From contig DASPIW010000012.1 in the NCBI GenBank assembly GCA_035628915.1, positions 206,349 through 270,348 of the forward strand: a stretch of DNA of 64,000 nucleotides, in the 5' to 3' direction. A program made the translations under genes and the position numbers. A model generated the notes under the pieces. That model was not told the origin of the DNA, did not search any database, and saw nothing but the letters and a program-made list of their open reading frames with translations. Positions 24,027-32,677 of the stretch are shown piece by piece. The first letter of the stretch is position 1. Every line of letters begins with the position of its first letter. The DNA is from JARBUG01 sp035628915. Its GTDB lineage: Bacteria > Bacillota > Sulfobacillia > Symbiobacteriales > Symbiobacteriaceae.

Positions 24027-25640
24027 TCATTCCACGGCGGACCTGTGCGCAGCGGCCAACGCCCGATACTGCGCTACCTGCTGCTCGCGCTGGTCGGCCG
24101 TCCACCCCAGCAGGCCGCCCATGAGTTCGGATACAGGGGCAGCCGCGGACAGGCCATGGTCCGGACTGAAGAGCAGCAGCGACGACCGGCGGTCGAGAAA
24201 ATCGGCCACGGTCATGGCCATTTCGTGCTCAACAGCCAGCCTGACTTCGCCCCGGAGGACCGGCACCCCATCAGCCACCGGCTCCAGCCATGCGGAGTCC
24301 TCGAGCCCCATAGCCAGGAGCGTTGCGGCGTGGGCGCCGTACAGCCAGGCGATACGCTCCGCCGCTTCCCGCCCGATGCCGAGGGCTTTCAGGTCGGGGG
24401 CGGCGCCACGGGCACCCGGGAGAGGCACGGTGCCCGTCCGTGGGCTCCGGTCGGGGGCAAGTCCCAGCGCGTGCTCCACGTAAGTCATGACCCGGCGGGA
24501 CATCGGGCGGTATGTCGTTAGTTTTCCGCCGGCGACTGTCAGTAAACCCTCGGGCCCGGACCACACTTCGTCATGCCGCGAGGTGTCCCGCGGCGTCTTT
24601 CCCGGCTCGGCGATTAACGGCCGCAATCCGGCCCAGGTTCCGATGATGTCCTGGTGCGTTAGCTCCAGCGCCGGGAAACACTCACGGACCAGGTCCAGCA
24701 GGTTGCTGATGGCCCGCCCGTCTGCCGTGATTAGGTCCATGGGGCCATCGTAGGAGTCGTCGGTCGTGCCGGCGTACACGTAGTCCCAGCGGCGAATGGC
24801 GAAGCCGGACCGCCCCGAAGGGGCGATCAGCGCGACGGCCCCTTCCACCGGGAGCCGGGCCGCCCGGAACAGAATATGGATGCCCTTGCTCGGAAGCAGC
24901 GCCTTGGGCGACGGCTTTCCGCTGAGGGCAAGGGTCGCGGCCGCCCAGGGACCGGTGGCGTTGACCGTGACCCGGGCCCGCACCCTGTGAGTCAGCCCGG
25001 AAAGCTCGTCGCGCACGGTTGCCCCCACCACCCGGCCCCGCTCCTGATCCAGCGCGAGTGCCGGGGCGTGGTTCGCCAGCAGGGCGCCGTATTCGGCCGC
25101 GCTGAGGGCATTTTCCAGCGTCAGCCGGGCATCGTCGGTCACATACTCGCCATACATGAAGCCGCCCTTCATGTCACGGCGCAGGCCGGGAAGCTTCTGC
25201 AGCAGTTCTTCAGCGGTGAGCATCTGGTACCGGTCCGCTGGAGCGGCACCCGCGAGCCGGTCGAACAGCCACAGCCCGAAACGGTACTTGGTGAGGCTGT
25301 TGCCCTGGAAAATCGGGAAAAGAAACGGGAGCGGGTGGACCAGGTGTGGCGCGATGCGGCGCAGCGTTCTGCGCTCCCTCGCCGCTTCCCACACCATACC
25401 GACGTCGCCGTGTTCGAGGTAGCGCAGGCCGCCGTGAATCAGCTTGGAAGAACGGCTGGATGTGCCGCAGCCGAAGTCGTCCCGCTCGACCAGGGCCACG
25501 GAGAGCCCACGCATGGCTGCCGCACGGGCCAACCCGCAGCCGGTGATGCCCCCGCCCATAATCAGCAGGTCCATCTCCCGGGACGCCATCTGCTCCAGGG
25601 CGGCCAGCCGGCCGGCCGAGCTGAAGGGATGAGCGGTCAC
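24027..25640 (-). CDS. glpD: Glycerol-3-phosphate dehydrogenase, FAD-dependent (GlpD/GlpA type)
   Basis: 537 residues from GTG at 25640, whose GTGA overlaps the upstream stop; AAGGAGGAGG lies nearby. The longer open frame is read-through of the neighbour. The N-terminal FAD site is DLLIMGGGITGCGLARAAAM, then TSSRSSKLIHGGLRYLE, a signature of the family. The C-terminal DAO_C domain includes TVAGGKLTTYRPM. It oxidises glycerol-3-phosphate to dihydroxyacetone phosphate at the membrane and feeds quinones. Paired with an FAD oxidase gene, which suggests a glycerol- or lipid-derived substrate route. Confidence 0.93.
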   Translation of the reverse strand: MTAHPFSSAGRLAALEQMASREMDLLIMGGGITGCGLARAAAMRGLSVALVERDDFGCGTSSRSSKLIHGGLRYLEHGDVGMVWEAARERRTLRRIAPHLVHPLPFLFPIFQGNSLTKYRFGLWLFDRLAGAAPADRYQMLTAEELLQKLPGLRRDMKGGFMYGEYVTDDARLTLENALSAAEYGALLANHAPALALDQERGRVVGATVRDELSGLTHRVRARVTVNATGPWAAATLALSGKPSPKALLPSKGIHILFRAARLPVEGAVALIAPSGRSGFAIRRWDYVYAGTTDDSYDGPMDLITADGRAISNLLDLVRECFPALELTHQDIIGTWAGLRPLIAEPGKTPRDTSRHDEVWSGPEGLLTVAGGKLTTYRPMSRRVMTYVEHALGLAPDRSPRTGTVPLPGARGAAPDLKALGIGREAAERIAWLYGAHAATLLAMGLEDSAWLEPVADGVPVLRGEVRLAVEHEMAMTVADFLDRRSSLLLFSPDHGLSAAAPVSELMGGLLGWTADQREQQVAQYRALAAAHRSAVE

Positions 25641-27061
25641 ATCTGCTCGCCTCCTCCTTGCGGGAGAAGGGCGCCGGGGTTCATGAGCCCCCGTGGGTCC
25701 AAGGTTTGCTTGAGCGCTGTCAGCAGCGGGTAGGCAGTGCCCAGCTGGCGGGGCATCCAGGGCGCCCGGAGGCGGCCAATGCCATGGTGATGAACGATGT
25801 GGCCGCCGCAGGCCAGCGTGGTCTCCATGACCCGCTGCCACACCGAGCCATAGACCCGCTCCACCTCAGCCGGGTCGCGTGGGGGCTGGGCGGCCCAAAT
25901 GAAGTAAAGGTTGGTCCCCTGCGGGTAGCTATGGCTGGAGTGCCCCGAGATCACCAGCACCTCAGGGATCTCCTGCCGGATGCGGCCAGTGACCTGCTCG
26001 TAGATATCGCCAATGCGGTCCCACCCAGCTGCCACTTCAATCGTATCGACGATGATGCCCATGGCCGTCAGCTGGTCGAAGAGATGCACGTCATTTCTGT
26101 GCTCCAGCCATTTTTCCACGGGCCCGGGGCCCAGGGGCCGGGCGCCGCCCACCTGTGCGATTGCATCGATCGCCGCTCCCTCGGCCGTAGCGTAGGTCGT
26201 GGGGCCTTCCGACAGCAATAGCAGCAGCGATTCGCTTTCACCCACGGTATCCGGGTAGCTCCGCTCCGCCTCGGTCCTGTCGTGGAGCCGTACTACGGCG
26301 GGGCGCCAGCCCTCGCGCATGATGCCCTGGATGATCATCAGCCCATCGCGCACCGACGGCACGGCATAGGCCTGCAGCCAGCGCCCGGCAGGCTTGGGGA
26401 CGATTTTCAGGGTAACCTCCGTAATGACGCCGAAGGCCCCTTCGGACCCCAGCCAGAGCCCCCGCAGGTCCGGGCCCGCGGCCCACCGGGGCACGGGGCC
26501 GGCTCTGGCGATGGTACCGTCCGGCAGGACCGCCTCCAACCCCACAAGCAGGTCTTCGATGTTGCCGTACTTGGTGGAAAACTGCCCGGCGCTCCGCGTC
26601 GCGACCAGGCCGCCGAGCTGTGCCAGGTCAATCGACTGGGGGTAGTGGCCCGTCGTGTAGCCCTTCCGGCCAAGCCACGCTTCTAATTTGGCTAGCAGTA
26701 CGCCGGCCTGGGCTGTGACGGTCAGGTTTTCTTCATCAATATGTAGAATGCCATCCAGGGCTCCCATGTCGAGGGCCACGGCGCCCGCCGGCGGCTGGGC
26801 GCCGCCGGTCACTCCGGAGCCGCCGCCATAAGGAACCACCGCAATTCCTTGATTGTATAGGAAGCGGAGGGCGCCGGCCACTTCCGGCACGGACTGTGGT
26901 CGCACCACGCAAGCAGGGGTCGGCAATTCGGCGCCCACCACGCGTTGAACGAGCCGCAGGGGCCAGGTATCCGTAGCCCGCTGTGCCCGCGTTGCGTTGT
27001 CGGTTATGACCCTGTCATGACCGAGCAAGGCCTGCAGGTCTGCCACCCATGCGCCATCCAT
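25637..27061 (-). CDS. FAD-binding oxidase of the alkylglycerone-phosphate synthase / D-lactate dehydrogenase type
   Basis: 474 residues from ATG at 27061 with AAGGAGG about ten bases upstream. PCMH-type FAD domain: PACVVRPQSVPEVAGALRFL, VVPYGGGSGVTGGAQP, then DMGALDGILHID and GLWLGSEGAFGVITEVTLKI. The C-terminal FAD-oxidase domain ends in VHHHGIGRLRAPWM, with the HHH cluster seen in alkyl-DHAP synthase-like enzymes. Overlaps glpD, so the two are co-translated. Bacterial enzymes of this type oxidise 2-hydroxyacids or related phosphates; the exact substrate is unknown. Divergent from the regulator at 27192. Confidence 0.85.
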   Translation of the reverse strand: MDGAWVADLQALLGHDRVITDNATRAQRATDTWPLRLVQRVVGAELPTPACVVRPQSVPEVAGALRFLYNQGIAVVPYGGGSGVTGGAQPPAGAVALDMGALDGILHIDEENLTVTAQAGVLLAKLEAWLGRKGYTTGHYPQSIDLAQLGGLVATRSAGQFSTKYGNIEDLLVGLEAVLPDGTIARAGPVPRWAAGPDLRGLWLGSEGAFGVITEVTLKIVPKPAGRWLQAYAVPSVRDGLMIIQGIMREGWRPAVVRLHDRTEAERSYPDTVGESESLLLLLSEGPTTYATAEGAAIDAIAQVGGARPLGPGPVEKWLEHRNDVHLFDQLTAMGIIVDTIEVAAGWDRIGDIYEQVTGRIRQEIPEVLVISGHSSHSYPQGTNLYFIWAAQPPRDPAEVERVYGSVWQRVMETTLACGGHIVHHHGIGRLRAPWMPRQLGTAYPLLTALKQTLDPRGLMNPGALLPQGGGEQM

Positions 27062-27086
27062 GTGGGGTTCCTCCTTGCGCTCCGCA

Positions 27087-27106
27087 TTGTACAGTTTTCT
27101 GTACAA
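27087..27106. promoter_or_regulatory. Operator in the glpD-unit / regulator divergent region
   Basis: TTGTACAG, TTTT, CTGTACAA is a perfect 8-4-8 inverted repeat 26 bases upstream of the oxidase start and about 90 bases before the divergent regulator. It is well placed to control both. Confidence 0.7.
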
Positions 27107-27191
27107 CAGAGTATTCCGCATCATGTGGCGCGGTTCCTGCCAGGAGAACAATCATGGCCTACCGAAATAGACGCCGATATCGAAAGGGGGA

Positions 27192-28109
27192 TTGAGCCCC
27201 TTGCTGCACCGCTATGGATCGGTAGCTGAGTCGCTGGCGCTGCGGCTGCTTGCCCTGCAGGAGGGCGAGCGCCTGGCGCCGGTTCACCAGTTAGCCGCGG
27301 AGTTCGGCACCGGGCGGGGAACTGTGCAGTCAGCCCTCAAGGTCTTAACTGACGGAAACGCCGTTGTACTTGAGACGCAGGGGAACCGGGGGTCCTTTAT
27401 CCGACAGGTTGACCGGCAAAAGCTGCTGACGATTGCCGGGGTCTTTCCGTTGATCGGGGCGATGCCCGTAGCCTACTCCACCCGTTTCCAGGGGCTGGCG
27501 GCGGGACTGACGCGCGCCTTCGAAGCGGCGGCGCTGCCGCTGGTGCTGGCGCAGCTGCGGGGCGGCCGGAACCGCCTGCATTTCTTGCGGACGGGGCGCT
27601 GCGACTTCGCTGTGATCTCCAAACTGGCGTGGCAGCAGGAAGAGCCCGCCGGCGACGTGGTCCTTGTACACAGCTTTGGTGCCGGGTCCAACGTAAGCGA
27701 CCATGTGCTGGTGCTCGCCAGGTCAGGCGCCCGGGGTATCGAAGACGGCATGCGCGTCGGCGTGGACCCGTCGTCGTATGACCACGTGCGCCTGACACAG
27801 GCCGAGTGCGAGGGCAAGGCGGTCACGCTGGTGGAGATTTCGTATGCACAGGCCCTGCCTCGTCTGCTGTCCGGGGCGATTGACGCGGCCGTGTGGGATA
27901 TGGAAGTGCCGTTGCCAACTACCCTGCCGGTGGCGGTCGTGCCGCGAGAGCACCGTAACCCGGCCGGGGACCCGGATACGGAGGCGGTGATGGTGACCCG
28001 CAGCGAGTCCGGCGCCCTGGGCGCCCTTCTGGCCCGGGCCATACAGCCGGCCACGGTGACGGAAATCCAGCGGCGCGTGCTCGCCGGAGCAGAGATGCCG
28101 GTGTTCTAG
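27192..28109 (+). CDS. YhfZ-type (GntR-like) transcriptional regulator
   Basis: About 305 residues. Start is a TTG at 27192, or more likely TTG at 27201, given AAAGGGGG ten bases before the latter. The N-terminal winged helix reads APVHQLAAEFGTGRGTVQSA. The C-terminal 220 residues form a periplasmic-binding-like sensor (GAMPVAYSTRFQGLAAGL, CDFAVISKLA, NVSDHVLVLA) that resembles the YhfZ C-terminal domain. It is divergent from the oxidase-glpD pair and probably binds the palindrome at 27087. The effector is unknown. Confidence 0.75.
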   Translation: MSPLLHRYGSVAESLALRLLALQEGERLAPVHQLAAEFGTGRGTVQSALKVLTDGNAVVLETQGNRGSFIRQVDRQKLLTIAGVFPLIGAMPVAYSTRFQGLAAGLTRAFEAAALPLVLAQLRGGRNRLHFLRTGRCDFAVISKLAWQQEEPAGDVVLVHSFGAGSNVSDHVLVLARSGARGIEDGMRVGVDPSSYDHVRLTQAECEGKAVTLVEISYAQALPRLLSGAIDAAVWDMEVPLPTTLPVAVVPREHRNPAGDPDTEAVMVTRSESGALGALLARAIQPATVTEIQRRVLAGAEMPVF

Positions 28110-28110
28110 G

Positions 28111-28151
28111 AAAAGGGCGCCCCGACCACATGCGGTCGGGGCGCCCTTTTT
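28111..28151. terminator. Bidirectional terminator between the YhfZ-type regulator and nrfA
   Basis: AAAAGGGCGCCCCGACC and GGTCGGGGCGCCCTTTT form a perfect 17-base stem around ACATGC, with U-tracts in both directions. Confidence 0.92.
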
Positions 28152-28164
28152 CTTGGAGTGCTGC

Positions 28165-29469
28165 TTACTGCTTGGCTGCGGCCTGAATCGCCTTGGTTTC
28201 GGCCTGGCGGGCCAGGTCAATGGCGTCGGCGATGGTCTCCAGGAACTTCTGCGGGTTGTGGAAGCCCGTCGAGTTCTCAGCCGAGGCGAGATCCCAGTAG
28301 AACTGGGCTTCCCGGTGCAGCACCCGGGCTTCGTCCAGCAGCTTCGCATCGACGCCGGCCACGGCCTTCGCCTTCTCAATCGCCAGGATGGCCGCCTTAT
28401 TGGCCTCGCCGGCCCGGTCAAGCCCTTCCTTGACACGGTCCTGGGTGTGCAGGACCCGGTCGCGCATCTCCTTCTCACTCTGCTTGTGGCAAGTCGAGCA
28501 GGACTGTGTGAAGGTCCGCATGGGGGAGGTCCACCAGTGCGAAGAGATCTTGGTGGTGCCTTCCTTCATATAAGGCATGTGGCAGTCAGCGCAGGAGAGC
28601 CCTGCCGCCTGGTGGGCGCTGCCCTGGAACATCTCAAATTCGGGATGCTGAGCCTTCAGCATGCCGCCATCGGTCTGCGGATGCTTCCAGTCAGAGAAGG
28701 CCTGCTCCTGATAATAGGCGTACATATTTTCAGGCTCGAAGCCCTTGTCCCACGGGAAGTAAACCTTGTTGCTGTCCTTCGGGTTGAAGAAGTACTCGAC
28801 ATGGCACTGCGCACACACATACGAGCGCATATCCTGGCGGGTTGCATACTGCAGGCTGATGCCGCGCCGGGTCAGGGCCTCGGTCAGGGCAGGACGGGTG
28901 ATCCGCAGTTCCATGGTCTCCGGGTTGTGGCAGTCGGAGCAGGAGATGGGATGCTTGAACTGCGCCTTGTTCTCGCCTTCCAGCAGCTTGGTGTTGTAGA
29001 AGCTGTTGCCCATCTTTTCGATGAGCGCCGGCACCTGGGCCGACTTGCAGTACATGCAGGTCAGGTTGGTCGCCGCACCGATGCGCTTGGTGCCCACGGT
29101 GCCGTTGCCGCCCATGGCGTCGTCGTTGGTGTACACGTGGCCGCGGGCCTCATTGTACTCCTTGGAGAAGCCGTAGCCATTCCACAGGGTGACCATGTAG
29201 GGGAACTGCTCGAGACGGCTTTTCTTCTTCTCGGAAGAAGCGTATTTAAGGGCTGGGGGCAGCGTCTGGGCGTTCTTCATATAGGAATCGAAGTGCCGGG
29301 GGTATAGCGCCTTGAAGGCAGCGGGATCGGTCGTATCCTTGGGCAGAGACTCCGCAGCGGAGACCTTCTCAGTCGGGATCTCCCGGGTGGAAACGGCGTA
29401 GAAGGCGCCACCGGCCACGATCGCCACGCCCAGCACCACACCGCCGATGATCATCGCAAGTCGCTTCAT
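28165..29469 (-). CDS. nrfA: Ammonia-forming cytochrome c nitrite reductase, catalytic subunit
   Basis: 434 residues from ATG at 29469 (AAAGGAG eleven bases upstream). Signal anchor at residues 4-26. Five haem motifs: the diagnostic CxxCK at residues 138-142 (CMYCK), where Lys ligates the catalytic haem, then CSDCH, CAQCH, CADCH and CSTCH. It reduces nitrite to ammonia with six electrons outside the membrane. NrfH is encoded immediately upstream and supplies quinol electrons. A haem-type two-component system upstream is a likely regulator. Confidence 0.97.
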   Translation of the reverse strand: MKRLAMIIGGVVLGVAIVAGGAFYAVSTREIPTEKVSAAESLPKDTTDPAAFKALYPRHFDSYMKNAQTLPPALKYASSEKKKSRLEQFPYMVTLWNGYGFSKEYNEARGHVYTNDDAMGGNGTVGTKRIGAATNLTCMYCKSAQVPALIEKMGNSFYNTKLLEGENKAQFKHPISCSDCHNPETMELRITRPALTEALTRRGISLQYATRQDMRSYVCAQCHVEYFFNPKDSNKVYFPWDKGFEPENMYAYYQEQAFSDWKHPQTDGGMLKAQHPEFEMFQGSAHQAAGLSCADCHMPYMKEGTTKISSHWWTSPMRTFTQSCSTCHKQSEKEMRDRVLHTQDRVKEGLDRAGEANKAAILAIEKAKAVAGVDAKLLDEARVLHREAQFYWDLASAENSTGFHNPQKFLETIADAIDLARQAETKAIQAAAKQ

Positions 29470-29486
29470 TCGTTGTCTGTCTCCTT

Positions 29487-29942
29487 TCACTGTCCGACAC
29501 GCGTGGGCCGGTCGTGGGGGGTGGCGCGGTGGCAGTCCGTGCAGTTCCGCGCCGGGGCGCCCCCGTGCAGATTCTCAAAGAGGCTGGCATGGCAGTCCCG
29601 GCAGTTCGCCTCAACGGTCTTGAACCCGCTCTCCGTAAGCTTCACGACGTCAGGCTCCGTGTGGGTCAGCGTCACGTACACATGCCGTGCACTCACTTTG
29701 GCCTCGTCGATCGGCTTGGCCCAGAACCCATGGGGGCTGTGGCAGTCGAGGCAGGACAGGTCGCGGTGGGCAGATCTGGTCTTGCTGTCGATCTCGGGCG
29801 TCATCAAGTGGCATGTTCCGCAGGCTTCATTGGACCCCATCGCTTTGCCGACGGCCGGCACCTGAAGCAGCGCCGCCACCAGCAGGAAGAGACCAAACAG
29901 GCCGCCGGCGGTAACCAAGAGGCGTAAGCCCCATGTGGGCAT
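29487..29942 (-). CDS. nrfH: Cytochrome c nitrite reductase small subunit, NrfH (NapC/NirT family)
   Basis: 151 residues from ATG at 29942 with GGGGGGTGA just upstream. One N-terminal membrane anchor (LLVTAGGLFGLFLLVAALLQ), then four haem motifs CGTCH, CLDCH, CRDCH and CTDCH. It takes electrons from menaquinol and passes them to NrfA. 17 bases separate it from nrfA. Confidence 0.95.
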   Translation of the reverse strand: MPTWGLRLLVTAGGLFGLFLLVAALLQVPAVGKAMGSNEACGTCHLMTPEIDSKTRSAHRDLSCLDCHSPHGFWAKPIDEAKVSARHVYVTLTHTEPDVVKLTESGFKTVEANCRDCHASLFENLHGGAPARNCTDCHRATPHDRPTRVGQ

Positions 29943-29996
29943 CGCTTCACCCCCCTTCGTTCTCCCTGCGAGTCTAGTTCGATACATCACGAACGC

Positions 29997-30032
29997 AAAA
30001 AAGGCCCTGGGTCGGGGGCCGACCTCAGGGCC
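29997..30032 (-). terminator. Terminator of the two-component operon, upstream of nrfH
   Basis: On the minus strand GGCCCTGAGGTCGG, CCC, CCGACCCAGGGCC, then TTTTTT. It separates the regulator transcript from nrfHA. Confidence 0.88.
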
Positions 30033-30087
30033 ATCGTATCAACGAAAGGTTTAAGGTTGCTTTAAGGTTTCTTACAAAATCCTTATC

Positions 30088-30783
30088 CTAGGGATCAAAT
30101 TTATAGCCGATCCCCCACACCGTCTTGAGATGCGCCGGGTCGCTAGGGTTCTTTTCGATCTTCTCGCGCAGGCGCCGGATGTAGACGGTCACCGACGACT
30201 GATCGCCCCCATTCTCTTCCGGCCAGAAGCGCTCCATTAGAGTCTCCCGGCTGAAAACGTGGCCGGGGTGGGTCGCCATCAGCCAGAGGAGCTTGAACTC
30301 CCGCGGCGTCAACTCCACACTGCGCCCAGCTATGGTCACCAGATGGGTAGCTTTGTCCATTTCGAGGCTGCCGGCCATGACATGATCAGCCGATGCGGTC
30401 GGGGCGGCCGGCTGCGTGCGGCGTAAAATGGCCCGCACCCGCATGACGAGCTCGCCGAGGCTGAACGGCTTGGTCAGGTAATCATCGGCGCCCAGGCGGA
30501 AGCCGACCAGCTTATCGGTCTCCTCGCCACGGGCGGACAGGATCAGAATCGGCATCTGGCTGCCGCTCATGCGAACCCGGCCGCACACTTCAAAGCCATC
30601 CAGCCCCGGAATGCCAATGTCGAGAATCATCAGGTCCGGTCGGGCGTTGCGGGCCAGCATCAGCGCCGCTTCGCCGTCGACGGCGGTCTGTACCCCGAAA
30701 CCTTCTTGGCGCAGCGCCTCGCCGACGGCCTTGAGAATCTTGGTGTCATCATCGACAACGAGGATCTCCTTAGTCCTCCCCAT
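30088..30783 (-). CDS. OmpR/PhoB-family response regulator
   Basis: 231 residues. Receiver with D11/D12, phosphoacceptor D55 (LMILDIGIPG), Thr/Ser switch and K105-region KPFSLGELVMRV. The C-terminal winged helix includes ELTPREFKLLWLMATHPG and QSSVTVYIRRLREKIE. Its start overlaps the kinase stop by about 14 bases, so the pair is co-translated. It is encoded directly upstream of nrfHA, which makes that operon a candidate target. Confidence 0.95.
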   Translation of the reverse strand: MGRTKEILVVDDDTKILKAVGEALRQEGFGVQTAVDGEAALMLARNARPDLMILDIGIPGLDGFEVCGRVRMSGSQMPILILSARGEETDKLVGFRLGADDYLTKPFSLGELVMRVRAILRRTQPAAPTASADHVMAGSLEMDKATHLVTIAGRSVELTPREFKLLWLMATHPGHVFSRETLMERFWPEENGGDQSSVTVYIRRLREKIEKNPSDPAHLKTVWGIGYKFDP

Positions 30784-32389
30784 CGGCGAAACCCTCCTCT
30801 TCTACTGCGATGGGGGCAGATGGCAAGGTAAAGTGGAACTGGCTCCCCCCGCCCGGCGCCTCTTCCACCCAAATTGTTCCGCCATGCAGCTCTACCAGGT
30901 TGCGGGCCAGGGCCAGTCCAAGCCCGCTGCCGGGGTGATGCTGGCCGGGCGCTTCCAGCCGGCGAAACGCCTCGAAAATCAGCCGGCGCTGCTCGGGCGG
31001 CACGCCGCAGCCGGAATCCTGAACGATTACTTCAACCCATTTGCCCGCCGGGCGGGCGAACACGCTGACCAGCCCGAGTTCCGGCGTGAACTTGATGGCG
31101 TTGCTGAGCAGGTTCAGCAGAATCTGCTTGACGCGCAAAGGGTCGATCAGCAGCGGCGGTAGGTCCGCCATCGAATCGACAACGAAGGTAATGCGCTTCC
31201 GCTCGGCCAGCGGCCGGATGGTCGACTCCACCTGCACCACCAGCTCCGGCAGGTCCAGTACGTCCTGGAACAGCTGCAGGCGCCCGGCCTCGAGTCGCGA
31301 CAGATCCAGCAGGTCGTTCACCATCGACAGCAGCCGCCGGCTGCTTTCCAGCACATCCTCCAGATACTCGCGCTGCTGGCCTTCGGATTTTTTCAGGAGG
31401 AGTTCGGTAAAGGCGATAATGGAGGTTAACGGCGTCCGCAGTTCGTGGCTGACAGTGGCCAGGAACTGGGCCTGTACCTTGTTGGCCTGGGCCAGCTCCC
31501 GGGTCCGCTCCGCGACTTTTTCTTCGAGGCTGGTGTACAGGTCGTGCAGGCTGTGGGCCATGGCTTCCATGTTGTCCGCCACGACGCCGAGCTCCTCGCT
31601 GCGTTTAAGCAATTCCAGCTCGTTGGGGGCCAGTGCCAGGTTCCCCCGCCCGATCTTGCCCGCCACTTTGGCCAGCCGCTCCAAGGGAATTGTCACCAGG
31701 CCCCGGGAAAGCAGGTACATGACCAGCAGCGAAGCAGCAGTAACGCCTACGACCACCCAGACCTGAATGGCCGTGTTGTGCTGAATCCGGGCGATGGAGT
31801 CCGCCATGGGCAGGGTAACGCTGATCGCCCCTGCGAGGTCCCCCTCCGCCAGCCCCTCCTTGGGGTAGCCGGCAATATCCAGTTCGCCGACAGGCTGGCC
31901 ATGGCAGACCAGGCACTCCCGCTCCGTCCTGAGCGGAATGGCGTAACGAAAAACCGGTGTGCCCGCCTTTTCCACCGGCCTGTAGTACTCAGAGAGCGCA
32001 GGGTTCTCCGAGAAACGGCTCAGGGCTTCCCGGTCAAAGTCGTCCGGCGCATTCTCGGGCCGGCGGACCTGGAATCTTGTTTGCTTGACCTGGAAGCCGG
32101 TGATCTCATGGAAGATGGTGCCGACGCCGCGCCCCACCGCAGCAGGGTTCAACCCCTTGAACTCAGTGTGCCCCGACAGCGGGTCCCGGTTAATCCGGTC
32201 CTGGTTGCGGGCGATGAACAGGCGGGTGGCGACCAGTTCCTGGGTCATCACTTTTGCCTTACTGTACATTTCCAGCTGAAGGTCGTGCTGCTGCTGCTTC
32301 CACAGCAGCACCAGGTTGGCACCCAGCATGAGCAGGAGGGTCAGGGTAATGCCGACCATGAACTGAACGCTCAGTTTCCGTCGCGACAT
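30770..32389 (-). CDS. Sensor histidine kinase with DUF3365 (Tll0287-like) haem-type sensor domain
   Basis: 539 residues from ATG at 32389 (GGGGGGG five bases upstream). TM1 at 8-30, extracytoplasmic domain 31-205, TM2 206-228, HAMP about 229-285. The kinase has phosphoacceptor H315 (VSHELRTP), an N box and GSGLGLALARNLVELHGG. The sensor domain carries CxxCH at residues 159-163 (CLVCHG), as in DUF3365 proteins where this attaches haem c. Such a domain could sense redox state, NO or nitrite (inference). Next to NrfHA, an obvious functional link. Confidence 0.92.
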   Translation of the reverse strand: MSRRKLSVQFMVGITLTLLLMLGANLVLLWKQQQHDLQLEMYSKAKVMTQELVATRLFIARNQDRINRDPLSGHTEFKGLNPAAVGRGVGTIFHEITGFQVKQTRFQVRRPENAPDDFDREALSRFSENPALSEYYRPVEKAGTPVFRYAIPLRTERECLVCHGQPVGELDIAGYPKEGLAEGDLAGAISVTLPMADSIARIQHNTAIQVWVVVGVTAASLLVMYLLSRGLVTIPLERLAKVAGKIGRGNLALAPNELELLKRSEELGVVADNMEAMAHSLHDLYTSLEEKVAERTRELAQANKVQAQFLATVSHELRTPLTSIIAFTELLLKKSEGQQREYLEDVLESSRRLLSMVNDLLDLSRLEAGRLQLFQDVLDLPELVVQVESTIRPLAERKRITFVVDSMADLPPLLIDPLRVKQILLNLLSNAIKFTPELGLVSVFARPAGKWVEVIVQDSGCGVPPEQRRLIFEAFRRLEAPGQHHPGSGLGLALARNLVELHGGTIWVEEAPGGGSQFHFTLPSAPIAVEEEGFADGED

Positions 32390-32435
32390 GACCGCCCCCC
32401 CTTTCATAAGTATTACCCGGCTAAAGTATAAGCCC

Positions 32436-32464
32436 TTGACATCATCTTCCGGCATCAGTACAGA
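32436..32464 (+). promoter_or_regulatory. Possible upstream promoter of the rbs region
   Basis: Perfect TTGACA, 17 bases, TACAGA (weak -10). It lies 240 bases before rbsR. Confidence 0.35.
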
Positions 32465-32584
32465 GCACTGTTTTCCCTAGTGCCAAGGGATTACCCGGTG
32501 TTGCCGCCTCCCCGGTCCGCCCCCTCCAGAAAAATCTTTTGGGGGCCGGAAGGAATCGCAGAAGTGACAGAGAATCTACGTCTG

Positions 32585-32598
32585 TGGAAACGGTTCCA
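32585..32598. promoter_or_regulatory. RbsR operator 1 (LacI/cre-like)
   Basis: TGGAAACGGTTCCA is a perfect LacI-family palindrome with the central CG, just upstream of the -35 at 32602. It also fits the CcpA cre pattern. Confidence 0.75.
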
Positions 32599-32601
32599 TT
32601 C

Positions 32602-32631
32602 TTGGATGAAAAGGAATGGAGCCGCTATCTT
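32602..32631 (+). promoter_or_regulatory. Main promoter of the rbs operon
   Basis: TTGGAT, 18 bases, TATCTT. The promoter is framed by two LacI-type operators whose centres are 57 bases apart. Confidence 0.6.
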
Positions 32632-32641
32632 AGAGGTTGTG

Positions 32642-32655
32642 TGGAAACGCTTCCA
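32642..32655. promoter_or_regulatory. RbsR operator 2 (LacI/cre-like)
   Basis: TGGAAACGCTTCCA, differing from operator 1 by one base, placed just downstream of the -10 and covering the expected transcript start. Confidence 0.75.
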
Positions 32656-32677
32656 TAGAGGGGCAAGTGGACAAACG

